DNA of 64,000 bases, taken from Alligator mississippiensis. Lineage: Eukaryota > Chordata > Crocodylia > Alligatoridae. The notes below the pieces were generated by a model, which saw nothing but the letters and a program-made list of their open reading frames with translations, had not been told where the DNA came from and searched no databases. Positions within the stretch are counted from its first letter, which is position 1. Each line of letters begins with the position of its first letter. This document shows positions 12,501 to 27,900 of this stretch, piece after piece. The DNA lies in assembly GCF_030867095.1 (NCBI RefSeq), contig NC_081824.1, positions 344,652,203 to 344,716,202 on the forward strand. Direction: 5' to 3'. A program made the translations under genes and the position numbers.

Positions 12501-15500
12501 TACAACATACAAGAGAAAGAAATTCATTGAAAACTGCAGTGTTTCAGTAGTTCTAAACTGTACTTTATAGAACATGAAATATTTTGCATTTAGTAAACGA
12601 TCACATATGCCACATGTCTGCAGCAGAGGCAACAGCTGTTGGAGAAATAAAATTCTGGGCCCATTATTAATAATGAAACCAGCAAAACTCTAGATGCATT
12701 GCTCTCCTCAGTTCCATAGCCACTGAATTTTTAAGAAATAAGTCTTATTCACTTTCACTGCACTTTAACACAAACTATGTACAGAAGAACAGAACAACTG
12801 ACAGAAATAGGGAGCCAGGCACACACAGGAGACCATACAAGCTATACAACCATTTTTATTTTCAAGCTGGAGAAACAGGATGGCAGAAGTGTTTTTCCCC
12901 ACCAAGACAGTAGGCATCTAGCCATGTGGCTGAGACTACACGTACATACTTCCCAACTCCTCCGAGTCTTGGATGACAAACGAAAAAGACAAACAACATG
13001 TGGTGATATGGGAACCTGGAGTACAAAAAATATGGCCATTTCAAGACAAATTTTACCCAAAATGAACATGGTTGTTAAGCCAGCTTGTTTTACCAAACAC
13101 AGTGTCTAGTTGGGCAAAATCAAAGGTGCACGAGAACAATTAATAAACAGGTGCATTGCATCAGTAATTATTAATACATTACCAGAGTCGTTTCTACCAG
13201 GTCATGAAGTAGTGGGGAGGGGAAGGGCAGAAGCAAGACAATATTTCTTACCTTGATTTTCCCTTTGACAAAACTAACAATGTCTTCTTTATTGTCAAAA
13301 ACAGGCAAAGTGTGGAGTAAGTTTTGCTCTAGCCATTCCCAGTGTTGATTTATCTCTTCTGGAGTGGCACCTAGAAAGACAAAAGAAAACTTGATTAAAA
13401 ACCATTTTGTAAAAGAAAACATTTCTAAATAAAGAAAAAAAAATCACCATTCATAATCACAAATGTATTAACAGAAATTGAGATTCTGAAGTCCAAATTA
13501 TTAGTAGCAAAGCAGCTGCTAAGATGTTACATTGAATGCTGGAGTTAGAGAATACAAAAATGTTACTGCTTTAAATATGTATTATAGTGTTTTTAGTTTT
13601 TAAGATCTCATTACAAGTCAAATGCTGCTTTGTAAAAAATCACAACACAATAATGAATCTTCTTACTGCAATAGCAGTAAGTGGCAAAATTTTGCCTTGA
13701 TATTTCTTAAAGAAGTCATTAAATTCTGATTTAGGGTCATTCTCCATAGTCCCTGCTAAACATTTCTCCACGTGTCTTGAATTTGGTATCTCACCTGTAA
13801 AGCTTCTGTGATATTCAGCTTCTCTGAGAACAAAGGGGTTCCTTGTTTGTCTGAGTGCTGTGTATGCAACTAGCTTACAAGGAAGAAGTTGTACAATTTT
13901 TGGTACAGGTAAAATGAATTTAAAGATGAAAAGCTTTGAAATTTGATGGGATTTCTTTAAGGACTATATTTAAATGTAATGTGTTCACTCTAACTCCAAA
14001 AATATAATTTTAGTAATTGAAAGCTTGCTCATTAAATCTTCAGTGTCCTACATGTCAGCAGGCATGTGTCACAAAGATATGGGAACAGAAAAAGCCAGTA
14101 CAAGGAAGAGGCAAAACAAAGAACAACATTACTAAAAGAGAAGCTGGCCATCCCATTACAAGACAACTTGGACTAATCAGTCATTGAATAGAACAGTTTT
14201 AAAAAAGGCAGTAAGTACTATTTCCAGTGCCTCACTTGTAGGGACAAGGGGATAATAAAATTTAAAAAAGGATGGCCAAAGCATAAAAAGAAACTGCAAA
14301 ACAAAAGAAAGTTCAAACACAAATGTCATCATCACATACCTAGAGTTACGTGAAAGTTATAATTGCAACATATTGCTTTACACACCAAGATAATAAATTT
14401 TGTTAAGTATTTTCCACCTTCCTCTCCTAGATTTCCCACAAAGAATGCCAACTGGCAGGGAAATTTTCCAAAACTTTAACTTCCCTAACAGGAAAGTCTT
14501 ATGATGGGACTTCATAAATATCATCAATCAAGGCAAAAAAAAAAAAAAAAGATTCACCAAGAAAGAAGAGCTATTTCAACAGCTTTTAAGGAAAAAAAAA
14601 GGCTTCTTGTGGGTAATATCTTTTATTGTACCAACTGCAATATGGTTGGGATAGACATAGGCAAGCTTTCAGGCATCACAGTACCCTTCCTCGGGTCTCT
14701 GGAAGAGAAGCAGACACAGGCGAGCTAAACAGCAGATGGAACAAAAGCCTGTGTAAAACTTTCCCTATGTAAATAAAAACAGGATACAAGAGAAATTATC
14801 AGGTAGCCAACAGGCTGGAGAGATGCAGTAAAAACCTGATAAAGGAAGAAAATAAGATTTTTCAGGAGGGTCTTGAAGAGCAGAGGTTAGTCAGTATCAG
14901 GTAAATTATAATCAGGGATCCTGGTTTTCTCCGATAAAAAAGAATCCCCAATTTTCAGATTTAAAAAAGTAACTCAACATCTACATTTTTCTGTGTTTAA
15001 AAAATGGAAAAACGAATTAAAACTACACCAGCAAACCTGCACTATACCTGTCTTACATAAATTACATTTCATCATCTGGACTGATCACCTGGATTCACTT
15101 AAAATTGTCATAGAAGTCAATAACTACCATTCTTCAATCAAATTCTCTCTGAAATTAAATGAATTACTCCTACACCAACATCACCACAATCCACATCCCA
15201 GAGGACATGCTACAAAACACGCTATACAGAGAACCCGTTGACCCAGCTCTGCCTTAACAATAAATACAATAAAAGATATCACCCACAGCAATTCTTGCCT
15301 CTCACATTTCCTGGACCATCAAGGCAACATTATCACCTCACCTCAACACTACTTTAGGACAAAAAAATCCCAAGTGCTATCAATTGTTAAAAATACTAGA
15401 AATGTTGTCATATTATAATGACATAGCCCACATGAAACAAATAATAAAGTGATAGTGAAGACAGGCGAGGAGTGCATCTTGCTGCCTGACCTCCCTGTTG

Positions 15501-18500
15501 TGGGTTTGTTTGGAGTAAAAGATTGTCTGTCATAAGGTGTTTCATGGTAGTTTTCAAGTTGTTGCCAATACCAAAAATCTTGTCTTCTCCCACCTGGATC
15601 TGTACTGCATGGGGCGTCCCTGCCCTCTCCCACCCTCTAGCCAGTTTGAGATGCATACTGCATGCAGCCCAGTCCCAGTCCAGGTTGGCGGGCTGGGGAG
15701 AGGGGGGACCACATGCAAAGCAGGTCCCACAGAGGCTGCTGAATGCACTGGATTTGGCTTAAGAGGAGGAGCAGGGGCTAGGTGAGTTTGACACCCTCGC
15801 TATTATTGCATCTATATTAGTGGTTACTGCCAGGGATCACACCTATTGAAAGCCTTAGGGTCACACCCAACACCAAGTTTGGTGACAGAAAGGATTTTTT
15901 CCCCCTAGGTCAGACTGACTTGGACTGGGCAGGGTTCTTGCTCAGTAGCACATGGCCTGGCCCTTTTTCTAGGATTGTCTAAACATGTACTAAACCACTT
16001 ACTTCCCTGTTGTTACAATGGCGATGCCTTCATCTGCCCTGCTTCTTTACACCAAGTCACAAGTATTCCAGGTATTTCAGGTATTGTGCCTTGCAGTTGA
16101 GCTTGAGGCTCTGACGTGGTGATTGTGAGAATTCTTGATTCATGACTTGTCTGAGAACGCAGGGGCTGAACAAAGCTATTTGGGCAGGAGTCTGCAACTG
16201 GCACAAGCTACTATTTAAGCCTACATCCCTTCCATCAGAGCATTATTAGCAATAACTAGCCAGCAAACATACGGAAAACACAAAGTGACTTCTTTCCAAG
16301 GAGTAGGGTGGGTAAAAATCAACGATTTTTTTATGTAAATCAGATGTTTTTATTTAAATAATTAAGTTTTCCTTTTTAAAAGTAAACCAGCTTCAAAAGT
16401 AAATTGTAATGCAATTCAGCATAAGCTAAGGTATACATTTGCTATATTAAAATAATTTAAATAAATAATATGTTGAGACGATGAGCCTCTACTCAATACT
16501 TTGGCGTTAAAGGCTGATTTTCTTCTATAGAAGCATGAGTAGGGAAACATTTATTTTTTTTTCAGGTTGAGTTTTAAAAATATGTCACAGTATTTCATGA
16601 AATTTGACTTTTAAAAACTAGAAAGAAAGGAGATAAACGTTGTTAGCCTAGGTTAAAAAAAAAAAAAAAAGATTGTCACATTTTAAAGAGAGTTAAGCAA
16701 GTAGGAACTTAAGCTTAAATTACTTTCACATAGGCATTTTAGAAAAAATTCCCCTTGGTGACCTGAATTAACTGGTTTAATTAACATACTACAGTTCATA
16801 TTTCTAATACCATAACAATTAATAATTGTGTTTAATAAATTGCTTAATTGTAAACAAGAGGAGGATCGGGGAAGCGTGGGTCCTTTACTAAGTAGCAGAG
16901 GCAACCTATAAGAGAGGATGCAGAAAAGGCTGAAGTACTCAATGCCTTTTTTACCTCCATGAGTTTTCACAGGCAAGGTCAGCTCCCAGACTATTGCACC
17001 TGACAGCACAGTTTGGGGGGGAGGTGAGCAGCCAACAGTGGCAAAAGAACAGGTTAGGGACTACTTAGAAAAGCTGGACACGTATAAGTTCACAGGGCTG
17101 GAAGGGATGCACCCAAGGGTGCTGAGCGAGCTGGGCAATGTGATTGCAGAGCCACTGGCCATCATCTTTGAAAACTCATGGCAATTGGGAGAGGTCCCAG
17201 ATGATTGGGCAAACATACTGCCCACATTTAAGAAAGGGAAAAAGAAGGATCCAGGGAACTACAGACCAGTCAGCCTCACCTCAGTCCCTGGAAGAATCAT
17301 GGAGCAGGTCTTCAAGGAACCCATTTCTAAGCACTTGGAGAAGTAGGTGATTGGAAACAGTCAGCATGGATTTACCAAGGGCAAGCCATGCCTGACCAAC
17401 CTGGTTGCCTTCTTTGAGATTGTTGGCTTTTCAGATGCAGGAACACCAGTAGACATCATATACCTTGATTTTAGCAAGGCTTTTGATACAGTCTTCCACA
17501 GCATTCTCACAAGCAAGTTAAGGAAGCACAGGTTGGATGAATGGACTGTAAGGTGGATAGAAAACTGACTGAATCATTGGGTTTAGAGGGTAGTAGTCAA
17601 TGGCTCAATGCCTAGTTGGCAGCTGGTATCAAGTGGAGTGCCCCACGGGTTTGCCCTGAGGCCAGTTTTGTTCAGTATTTTCATCAACAACCTGGAAGAC
17701 TGAATGGAGTACACCCTCAGCAAGTTTGCAGATGACACCAAGCTGGGTGGAATAGTAAATATGCTGGAAGGTAGGGCTAGGATTCAGAGAGACACCTCAA
17801 CAAATTGGAGGATTGAACCAAAAGAAATCTCATGAGATTCAATAAAGACAAGTGCAAAGTCCTTCACATAGGACAGAATAATGCCATGCTCCACTACAGG
17901 CTGGGGACCAATTGGCTAAGCAGCAGCCCAGCAGAAAAGGACTGGGGAATTACAGCGGACAATAAGCTGAATATGAGCCAACAGCGAGTCCTTGCTGCAA
18001 AGAAGACTAACGGCATACTGGACTGCATTAGTAGAAGCATTGCCAACAGATCGACGGAAGTGATTATTCCCCTCTATTCAGCACTGGTGAGACCACATCT
18101 GGAGTACTGTGTCCACTATTGAACCCCCACTACAGAAAGGATGTGGATAAATTGGAGAGAATCCAGCGGAGGGCAATGAAAGAGGTTGGGTTGCATGACT
18201 TATGAGAAGCGGAGGAAACTGGAATTATTTAGCCTTGAGTAGAGAGGACTGAGAGGAATATGATAGCAGCCTTCAACTACAGGAGAGGGGCTCCCAAGAG
18301 AATGGAGCAAGACTGATTAGTGGTGGCAGATAACAGAACAAGAAGCAATGGTCTCAAGTTGCAGCAAGGCAAGTTTAGATTCAATATTAGGAAAAAACCT
18401 CTCACTGGGAGGGAAGTAAAACACAAACAGGTTATCCAGAGGGGTTGTGAACTCCCCACCCTTACAGGCTTTTAAGACAAATCTTGGCTGGGATGAGATA

Positions 18501-18958
18501 GTTGGGGGATGTTCCTGCTTTGAGCAGGGGGTTGGACTAGATGGCCTCCTGAGGTCCCTTCCAACCCTCACTTTCTACAATTCTGATTCCATCAAATGTG
18601 CACCATATCCCGAGTTAAAAAAAAAAAAAATGTTTTATATCCAAAACATAAAAGTTTTGTTTAATAAATCTGAAATGCTGGTTTCATATGTTTAATTAAA
18701 TTCAAGTTGCCATCTTAATGAGGCTTGATACAAATATGAACAAAGATGTATTCATCTGGTAAATGAGAAAAATTGTATTTTTTTTAAATAATATATTTTT
18801 TAAATGTGTGCGTGTGTGTACACTCACAAGGAAAGATATGTACCAAATCTACTGTAAAAACTGTATGTAGCTGTAAATCAACATGGTTTGTTATATCAAC
18901 CAATAAAACTACACTTTCCTTAAATAACAGAAAAAAAAATTATATATACACTCACTCA

Positions 18959-18992
<34 letters not shown>

Positions 18993-21900
18993 ATGGGAAA
19001 GTTGATTAAAATCAATTATTTAATTACGGCTTTTGGCTTACTGATTTAAATCATGCTTTAACCAGTTACTTAAATCAACTGGATTTAAACTGATCTACCC
19101 TGCAGGGGGGCTGCTAAAAGATACAGAAGATGCTTGTCTGCATCCCCTTTCTTACTATAGCAACTGCCTGTAGTTCCTTTAAATCACCACAATGTCCCTC
19201 ACAATGCTGCCACAGAGTTTCAACAGGGAACTCATGGCAGCCCCTCCAGTACCTCACCGGTACAAAGTGAAATTGAGAAGCTAAGCATCTGGCTTTGAGG
19301 TGGGACCGGGACGCTGCTATTCTGTACAGTTCCTGCATTGTGGGAACCTGAGGAGCAGAACGGCAGCAGTTCTTCACCACCCACCCCTTCCCAACCGTAA
19401 GTTCGTGTTAGTTTGTGGAGGAAGAGGGTTTAAAAACAAACTGATCCAAGGGAAGAAGTAGCTTGCAAAACCACAGCACCCTTCAAAAGAGAGGGTCAAG
19501 TTCTTATGCTTTTCTGCCTGCTGTTGCCAGTTCCAGTAGGAAAACCACTTCTTCCCCAATCTCTATTGGCGACATTTCATAATAAAAGGATTATTATTCA
19601 GAAGCAGCTTAAAGTACTATGGCTCTTAACAGCATTCAGAGCTTTTTGTTCATGTAACCACAAAAATGTCTTGCTTGCACAGGGTAGATTAATGCACTAT
19701 TGATCTACAAAAGAAGATAATTCTGAAAATCCTAAGCAGCATTTAATTTTTCTACCTTGGACATCTGTTTAACGGAGATGGGGGAAATATCAAGACCTTA
19801 AAATTACTTGTGTAATTAACTTAAGAAGTCTCTGAAATATCAAAGAGACTCAACCATTCTAGAGAGACAAGCTATACAGTTAGCAATCCCCTCCAAGTGA
19901 ACAGAAAAAAAAGGCCACATACACATGGCACATCACTCAGCTACCTTCACCGACTGAAAGGCAGACAGTAATAATGATCAGCTCCAGCAAGGAATACATC
20001 CTACTGACCAAGGAACAAAAGCTTTCTTTGATGTCAACACTAAGTCTGCATCATCAACATCAAACTCAACTCATTCTCTTCAATATAAGTGCATTATTTT
20101 AAGAGCAAAAAATCCTTTCTTCATGAAGCAATACTCACTTCCATAATGTATAATTTTCTCTTTCAAGTAAAAAAAGGCAGGGAATAAAATGAACAGCAAT
20201 TATGAAAATGAGGAAATATGAGCACCTAATCACAGCCAAAAATAATAATAATAATCAGAAGAGACTCTATGCAAGTTTCCTTGCACAGAGCTACTAATGT
20301 ATATCAGCCGTGACCCATAACCCTTCACTCAAATATTATATGTCTTCAAAACATACTATTCGGCATAGTAAATTTCTTATATAGGCTTCCAACAGAACAG
20401 TAAGGGCACTTCCTTTAAGGAAAGAGAGCATAAATTAGCTTTTTTTTTAAATCTCAAGCAGCTGAAAACAGGAAGCAAGTGTAACCAATGCAGAGATACC
20501 TACCTGAATTTGTAGCAAAGGCCTGAACTGCCTTTTTGATTTCTACAAGTATTACATCAAATGTCTCCAATATTTTAATTGTCTGAAGGCAACTGAAGGC
20601 AAAGGAAAACATGTACAAAAGACAGACACAGCATTTTGCAGATGGAAGGGGTAACGGAGAATTTACAAATGCACTGATGAAGATGAGCAGGCATTAACAT
20701 TTGACTGCTGTGACTTGCAATTGATTTATCTTCAGTAAACTTTCTTCACTTTCAAAAGTATGGGAAAGACTGCATTAAGGATTAGTGTAGGACCCATCAA
20801 TGTACATCTTCAGAGTTCATTCACTGTATACGTTACCTAATGCTACAATTCTCTTTAAAATATTTAGTATTTTTAAAAATTGATTCATGAGCAGCCAAAA
20901 GGGTTAGGGAGATATTTTTCTAGTAAACCGCATGTCAGTACTGCTTATATGCACTGATGAAGGACTGAGCAAAAAGACTTCAAGGTGCATTTATTACAGC
21001 CTGAAAAGTTGCGTGCAAATTAACTTTGCAACAGGCAAAAAAGACCCAAAAAACCTAATGCAAGGCAGCATCAAACTCTTCTTTTTCCTGATTAGCAAAT
21101 GCAAACAATCCATTTTATTAATAATTCCTGGAATGGTAACCAACAGGTATTTTGATTGTTAAACATATACAGCCACGAGTCTTTACACACACACACACAC
21201 AACGTTACTATTTTTGGTTACCTTCAGCTTCTTGGACATACAGATACTGAGCATGCTCAGAATTTATCTTTGGCATTTTGTTTTGGTTGGCATGTGACTC
21301 ACCAATGGCTATGGCCCAGTAAACTTCTGATCCATTCAATAACTCACCACATGCAATGGCAGAGTAAACAGGTGCTCCTGGCACTTGAAGTAAAATTCGA
21401 AATGGAGCAACACGTGCGTTAGAATCTAGCACTGCATCCAGGGCACCAACCAAACGACCTAAACACACAAAGAAGAAAGATGCCTTTGAATAACAAGAGA
21501 ACCAACTTTTACTAAAACCAATTTATCACTATCAAAACACTCTAACTTTGCTACAAAGAGAGTGAAGAGTGAGCAAACCAATTAGAAAAACAAAGACGTT
21601 ATTTTTTGGCATTTCTTGTGGGTTTATTAATATTATGATATAGCTAGCATAGAAATGTAGGGACGTCAGGATGTTATCTAATCCATCCCTGTACTCTAAG
21701 CCCAGGCACACGTACCCAGACAGTCCTTGATAGATGTTGTCTACCATGTTCTTAAAGAAGTCCAAGAAAGAGATGTCAAACCCCGTCAGGTAATTTGTTC
21801 CACTGCTTTTTCAAACATACTGCTAAAATGTTTTTCTTAATATTTAACCAAAATCTTTCTTCTCTCTCCTATAAATTAGCCTCTTTGACCCACCTATAGT

Positions 21901-24900
21901 GGTCACAGAGAAGAACTGGTCTCTGTCCTTTCTATAGTAACTATATTGTTTATATCTATATTAGGGTACTACCGTGCCTCTCCTTAAAGGCTTATCTTTT
22001 CTAAAGCTTAATTACCTCAACCTTTTCTTATAAATAAATGTTTTCCAAATATTTTATCCCTCTAGTTGCTCTCTTCTGAACTCTTTCCAGTGTGTCTACA
22101 TACATATGTCTTAAAATGTACCATCACCATAATTGTTTGCCATGCTTTATAAATAAGATTCCTGTTAATACACCTCAGAAAAAAAAGGAAAATCTTATTC
22201 TAACAATAGCTTATCATTGACATCTATTCAGTTTGTGGTCCCCTAACCTCCCAGATCTTATGCTACATACTGCTGTCAAGTCCATTAATCCTCATTTAGC
22301 ACTTGGCATTTGATTTCTCCACCCAAAGCATGGTACTTTGCACCGGTCTTTAATAGACTTTATCTTACTGACTTTAGACCATTTCTCCAATTTGTCAAGA
22401 CCATTTTGAACTGTGCTCCTTGTACTCCAAAGCACATGCAACCTGTCCAGCTTGTGTGATCCACAAAATTTATAAAGTTACACTGTAGTTCATCATCAAG
22501 GTCACTATTAAAAATACTGATATCTGAAATGTCATCCCATTTTACAGCAAACCATAAACCAATTGACAGGGCATAGCTTTTCAACAAGTTTTGCCCTCAC
22601 TTCATGGTGATTTCATCCAGACCAATCGTTTTCAACTTTTCTCATTTGCAGATCCCTAAAAGATTTCTAATGGAGATGCAGACCCCTTTGAATTGTAAGT
22701 GTGAGCATTCACATACTTTTGATTAAGCATAGTCATCTTTCTCAAACCTGTTAGACATAGTCTGAAGACCGCCAGAGGTCCATGGACCACAGGTTGAAAA
22801 ACACTGATCTAGACTATTTATCCCTAGTTTCTCATAAGAACACCATAGGAGGAAAGTATCATAACCCTTTAAGGAAGTCAATATAGTTCACATCTGCCGC
22901 TTGCCCCTTATGCCCACACAGATGCAAATGTTAGAATACAAAAACAAACAATTTCATATGTAATTTTCTGTGTTCAAGATGGTAGTGTATAAAAACTGGC
23001 TAGCTGTTTAAACTGGAGTAATGAGTTGGCAGACAAAAATATAAACAAGGAAAGTGCCAAATTCTCCCTTACCATTATGGGTAAAAAAAAAAACAAAAAA
23101 CAACAACAACAACCCTCCAAATATAAAAAAAAAAATACACATTTATCTACGCCTACAGAAAATAGTGAGCATATGATATAAAATACAGTCTTTAAAACAG
23201 CACAGATAAAGCCAGTAGGAAATGCAGAGCAGAAGTATTGAAAAAGAAACTCAAGTAAAATATGAATTCCTCCATTCTACATAAAAAAGTTATAATTCTG
23301 TAAAATATCTTTAAATTCCTATTTCCTACTAATGACACTAAGATGCTGGCTACTCTACGTGCCAGGATCTTATCACAGAGGATATGTAGGACAATAGCAC
23401 AGTACAGAGCAACTTGAGACTTTCAAAATACTAAAGAGCATGTGACCAAGAAAGTAAGCAGCCATTCAAAGGCTACTCTGTAGGGTCTTTTTCTAAGAAG
23501 AAACTTAATAGGAAAATTATCAAAAAACAGTTTTGACTACATAGGACTATGATTTTATTGAAGTTTTTGGCAAGAGTTAGGCCAATATCAAGTGCTTCTG
23601 AAAATCTGATTAAAATCTGCTTTCAGAAGTATGGTTGTTCTTTAAATATAGATAAAAAGCACATGTGCAGTGTGAAGCTAAGTTCAAGAAGAAGGATGTT
23701 TATTTTATTTCTCACTTCGTGAAAATGAATTCCCTTTTCTGTTTGTGAATTACTGGTCTCAGCAACAAATTCCTCTTTTCACTTTTTACTTCTCATAAAA
23801 TTCCCTTCATGTTTATGAACTATAATGAGCTACAAAGTTTGCAGTTCAACACAATCATTGTGTAATAAAAAATAATTAATAAATAATCCTCCATCTGGAT
23901 TTCTCTCTAATTAAAATGCTTCCAATTAAACACGGAAAAGCCACAACAAAGGTTCTTAAAAAGAACAGGGAGGAAGAGGGTGATGGGGGCAGGGGTCACG
24001 TACAAACAAACCCCAATGATCACTAAGCACAATGCATCTTTGATGCCTTTCTATTAGGCTAGTTTTCCATATTTGTAGGTAGCCTAATGGAACTCCCATT
24101 ACTGTCTATGGAGCAGTCTCATTGATTTAAATGGGATTGGATTAGGCCCCCAATCTATTTTTTTTTTTTTTTAATTTGGAAGGGATTCACACTCTTTCTA
24201 GCTTTACAAGCGAAAACACTGTCTAGATTTCCAGTCTCAGATATCTACCTATGATTTCAGCACAGTGAGATAAAGGTGTCTTTGTGAAGCAGAATGAGCA
24301 ACCTACACAGTGCCTCGACTTGTATTTTGAATATTCTTCTCCAGGCAAAAAAAAAAATCCTACATTGTTGTGTATCCTGCTGCATGCTAGTATTTTCTGC
24401 TAGTAAAAACAAAGCAGTAATTTTGCTTGCTATGGCTTCATTACTGTACTTTCGAACCTCTATTTTTGGAGGTGCTTTCCCAACAGCCTAAGCTGAAACT
24501 TATAGGAACAAGGTCCAAAAACAGAATGTATTTGCTAGGCCTACAAAAGCTATACAATGTGAATCAAAATATTAACCAGTTCACTGCACAAATAAAAAGA
24601 TTTAGCATTAAAGAAAGGATAAAACATTTGATGAAAAAGGTGTGAATTTCCAAGTGCTGCTTGTATAATACCGGCTTCCAGCTCTGTTTAACACCTGTAA
24701 CAACAGCTGCACAGTGCTTCCCATTGAAGTAATCCATAAAACATGAAAACTAACAAGCTTTAAGGGATAATACTTGAATTTTAAAACTGCTTTCAAATAG
24801 AAAGTCTACTTTTTGACAGAGCAGCCTTTTAATAATACATCCTTATTTTCCCATAAAATATTTATAAAAAGTTTTCACAGCCCCCAGTTGATGATAAGGT

Positions 24901-27900
24901 TCATTTTAGCTAGGAAGATGCTGGATTATTATTATTATTTTATTTTTATTTTTTTACAAGGAACAGCAAAGCCATCTAAACAGAGGCCCATCAAAGGTAC
25001 AATTATTAGGAAAACAGATATGCTACATTAACTTGTTTGTTATAGTAATCATTAGGTGTTACTTCTTACTGTGAACGGAACAACACTGGCAGGAGGGAAA
25101 TATAAATAATACTGTCAAGCCCCTTTCTGTTTAATTGTAAAAGAAAAAGCTGTAGCCACACGTTTTTCCAGGCCGACTTTGGAGTATGGTAGCCAATCAG
25201 CTCAGACTCTTCCATATGCAGAAGTCTTTTCATCGTGTTAAATTACAAACAGTGCTGAATTACAGAAGGGAGGTCCAAGCTCAGGGTTCACGTCAGAAAA
25301 AGTTGAGGGCAGGGTACACTTTTCCTCTACAGTGTCAATTTGTGCTCAATAACATGAGCGTTTTACATATATTCTTACGGACGTGAACAAAACACAGTTT
25401 GCTACTTCCCAATATATCCTGGATCTTAACTACAATACTTTCTGTTTCATTATCCTGTTTATAAACTGTACATTAGTGTGTATTTTCCACAATCCAAACT
25501 ACTGCAAGTCAAACAACATTAAGTAGAACAAAAATAATCACAGACATTTTATTCTGAAATCCCTACCATGGTGCTCACAGTGGCAGAAAGCACACACTAT
25601 GACAAATAATAAAAATAAGTTTGCAAGAGACTCAGAAACTGTTTTTAAAGCCTGCAACAGTCAGGCAGTGCCTTTGTTTTTACACAGATCACAGTGGAAA
25701 CCAATCAGCCTGGGAACAGCATACTACATAACTGCATGATTAGGTCTGTTTATTCAAATTAATTCCAGCCCTATGTACAACACAGCTGTGCAGCATCAAT
25801 TAAAATAAAAAACGAGGACACCATACAGAGACTTTCTAGTTATTAAATAAACATGCAAACTCATCAGTGATCACCCAGCATTTGAGTTTAATGTATGAGA
25901 CCCCAAAAGAAGATAAAGTACACCTTGTGAAGCTACCCACTACTCTGAGTGCCACAACTCTAGAAAAAAAGCAGCTAGAGTAAGCTGACCTAACATCAAT
26001 TTCTAAGTAACGTACTGAATTATTCAAACTCTCGGAAATGCAGATTTTTTTTCTGAATCCATGTGAACGACATGGGTGGTTTTAAACTTAAAGATGGGCA
26101 GGATTAAGGGCTTGCAGAAAGGTACATCCCCCTCCCATTTGGATTCACAACCCAAAACCCAGTCCTGAAACAAGGCACCCAAGAGAGGTCATTCTTTTAA
26201 AAGAGGGTTGTCCAAACTGGGCTACATGCGAGCCATGAGCAGTTAATTCATGGCTAACCAGCTGCCCCTGCCCCCATACTGCCACTGCTGCTGTAACTGG
26301 GATCTCCAGGCTCCTGCTCCCTCCTCCAGCTCCCACTTCCTGCCCCCCACCCTGGGGATAAAGCAACAGAGTATGGGACTCAGGGCCCACAGAGCAAGTG
26401 GACTGGGGTATATCATGGTTAGTGCAAGAGGGGGGGGTTGCAAAAACTGCTGCCTGTGGGCGGGGGGCCCTGGCCACTTTGGATAGCCTTGTTTTAATGG
26501 GGAGAGAGCATTCTTCACTCTTCCCTTTGAAGATGTGCTACGTGTAAATATACAAGATGCCTTGGGCCGGAGAGAGAAGGCAAGAGGAACATGACATGAG
26601 CCTGGTAGTCAAGGGACATATGCGGGAGCAGAGAGATCTGGTTCTAATCCCTATTCCAAGAACTGTTTCCATCACTGTGTAAAATACAGACCCAGTCCTT
26701 GGAGGAGGAGCTGGCGCTCAGGTCTCTTGTCTTCTCTCTCTGCCTCCAGTGGTTTTTTTCTGCAATGTGTTCTTTTCTGCACAGGGAAACAGCTTCAAAA
26801 GGAAGTGTGGAGAGTGGCCCAACCAAGGAATAGCCAACAGCCTAGCACTCTACGGGGAGGTGGGAGATGGAGGTTTGAGTTCCTTCAGATGGAAGATAAC
26901 ACTGAAGTTAGCTTTTCCATATCCTGCATGACTCCCCTAACCATTAAAAGAGGGACATCACAATCTCCCTTCTCTGGCTATGCTTTAACAGAGTGGCTGC
27001 CACCACATCTTAATGAGAGCTTGATCATGTGGCTGCACATTAAGGATACTCCAAAACACTTCCTAAAATGAACCTATTGGATGATACAAGAAACTGAACA
27101 CCTAGTTTCTGGATCCCAATTACACCCAAGCCCAGCTCCTCACCAAAGTTAATAGTAAGGTGTTTCTGGACCTATATAGAACTTTAGGCACCTCGGAAAC
27201 TTTCAGGGCAATAACTGGAGGTGCCTTAATCTGGCAGCAACAGAGATTGGGAGCAAATCCACAGGGAGTTTTAGAACTGAAGTTTTGAATTTGGTCATCT
27301 AAATCCCACTGGAAGTCCCATTTTAGGTGCCTACTTTTTTTCTTTGGACATGACTGTTATTTAGGTGCTCTGAAAATGTATCATAGCTTACAGCAAATTA
27401 TGGATTCAAGCAACTATAACAGCAGCACAACCCCTACTATAAAATCCTAGGCCCAATAAATACCACACAAGGGACAGCATTGTTTGTCCCAGTGTGCCCA
27501 TCCTCAGGGGCTTACAGAACATTTAGTGCCAAGTTCTGCTTCTGCCTCTCTTGTAAACCCTCTGCAAGAAAACAAATGCAAAATCAAAACATCAGTCTGG
27601 CAAAAAAAGTGTTTTCTAAATCAGAAACTGGAAGGATGCTTCTTCCCCTGTCCCAACAACCGACTCAGATTCAATTTCAAGATGATAGCTAACAATTGTG
27701 AGTTGCAGTTTCTGATCCACATGCTATGTTATATGAGAATTACTCTTTTTTTGAGTACTTCCCAGGGGTGACGGGGAAATCTCATCCAGAAAACATACAA
27801 GTTAGGTATTTTAAAAATATGAACTTAGAATTGCTAAGTTGTGTTGTTCACTCTTGATTTCTTGTCCAATACAGTTAGTATTTTAACTGCATAATAATCA

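Larger units (their letters stand above)
13371..21347 (-). other. TBC1D8: TBC1D8 intron 2
   Basis: Intron of about 8 kb. It holds a degenerate PLE (14585-15360), an old CR1 (16858-18600), a CA microsatellite (18951-18990), and a possible cassette or alternative exon at 20504-20582. Confidence 0.85.

Noticed and set aside
12777..13109. 110-codon plus-strand ORF in intron 3
   Set aside because: No recognisable motif, an equally long ORF on the opposite strand, and intronic location.
13100..13422. 83-codon minus-strand ORF as a separate gene
   Set aside because: Only 13252-13370 is coding (TBC1D8 exon 3); both sides are intron read-through past GT-AG borders.
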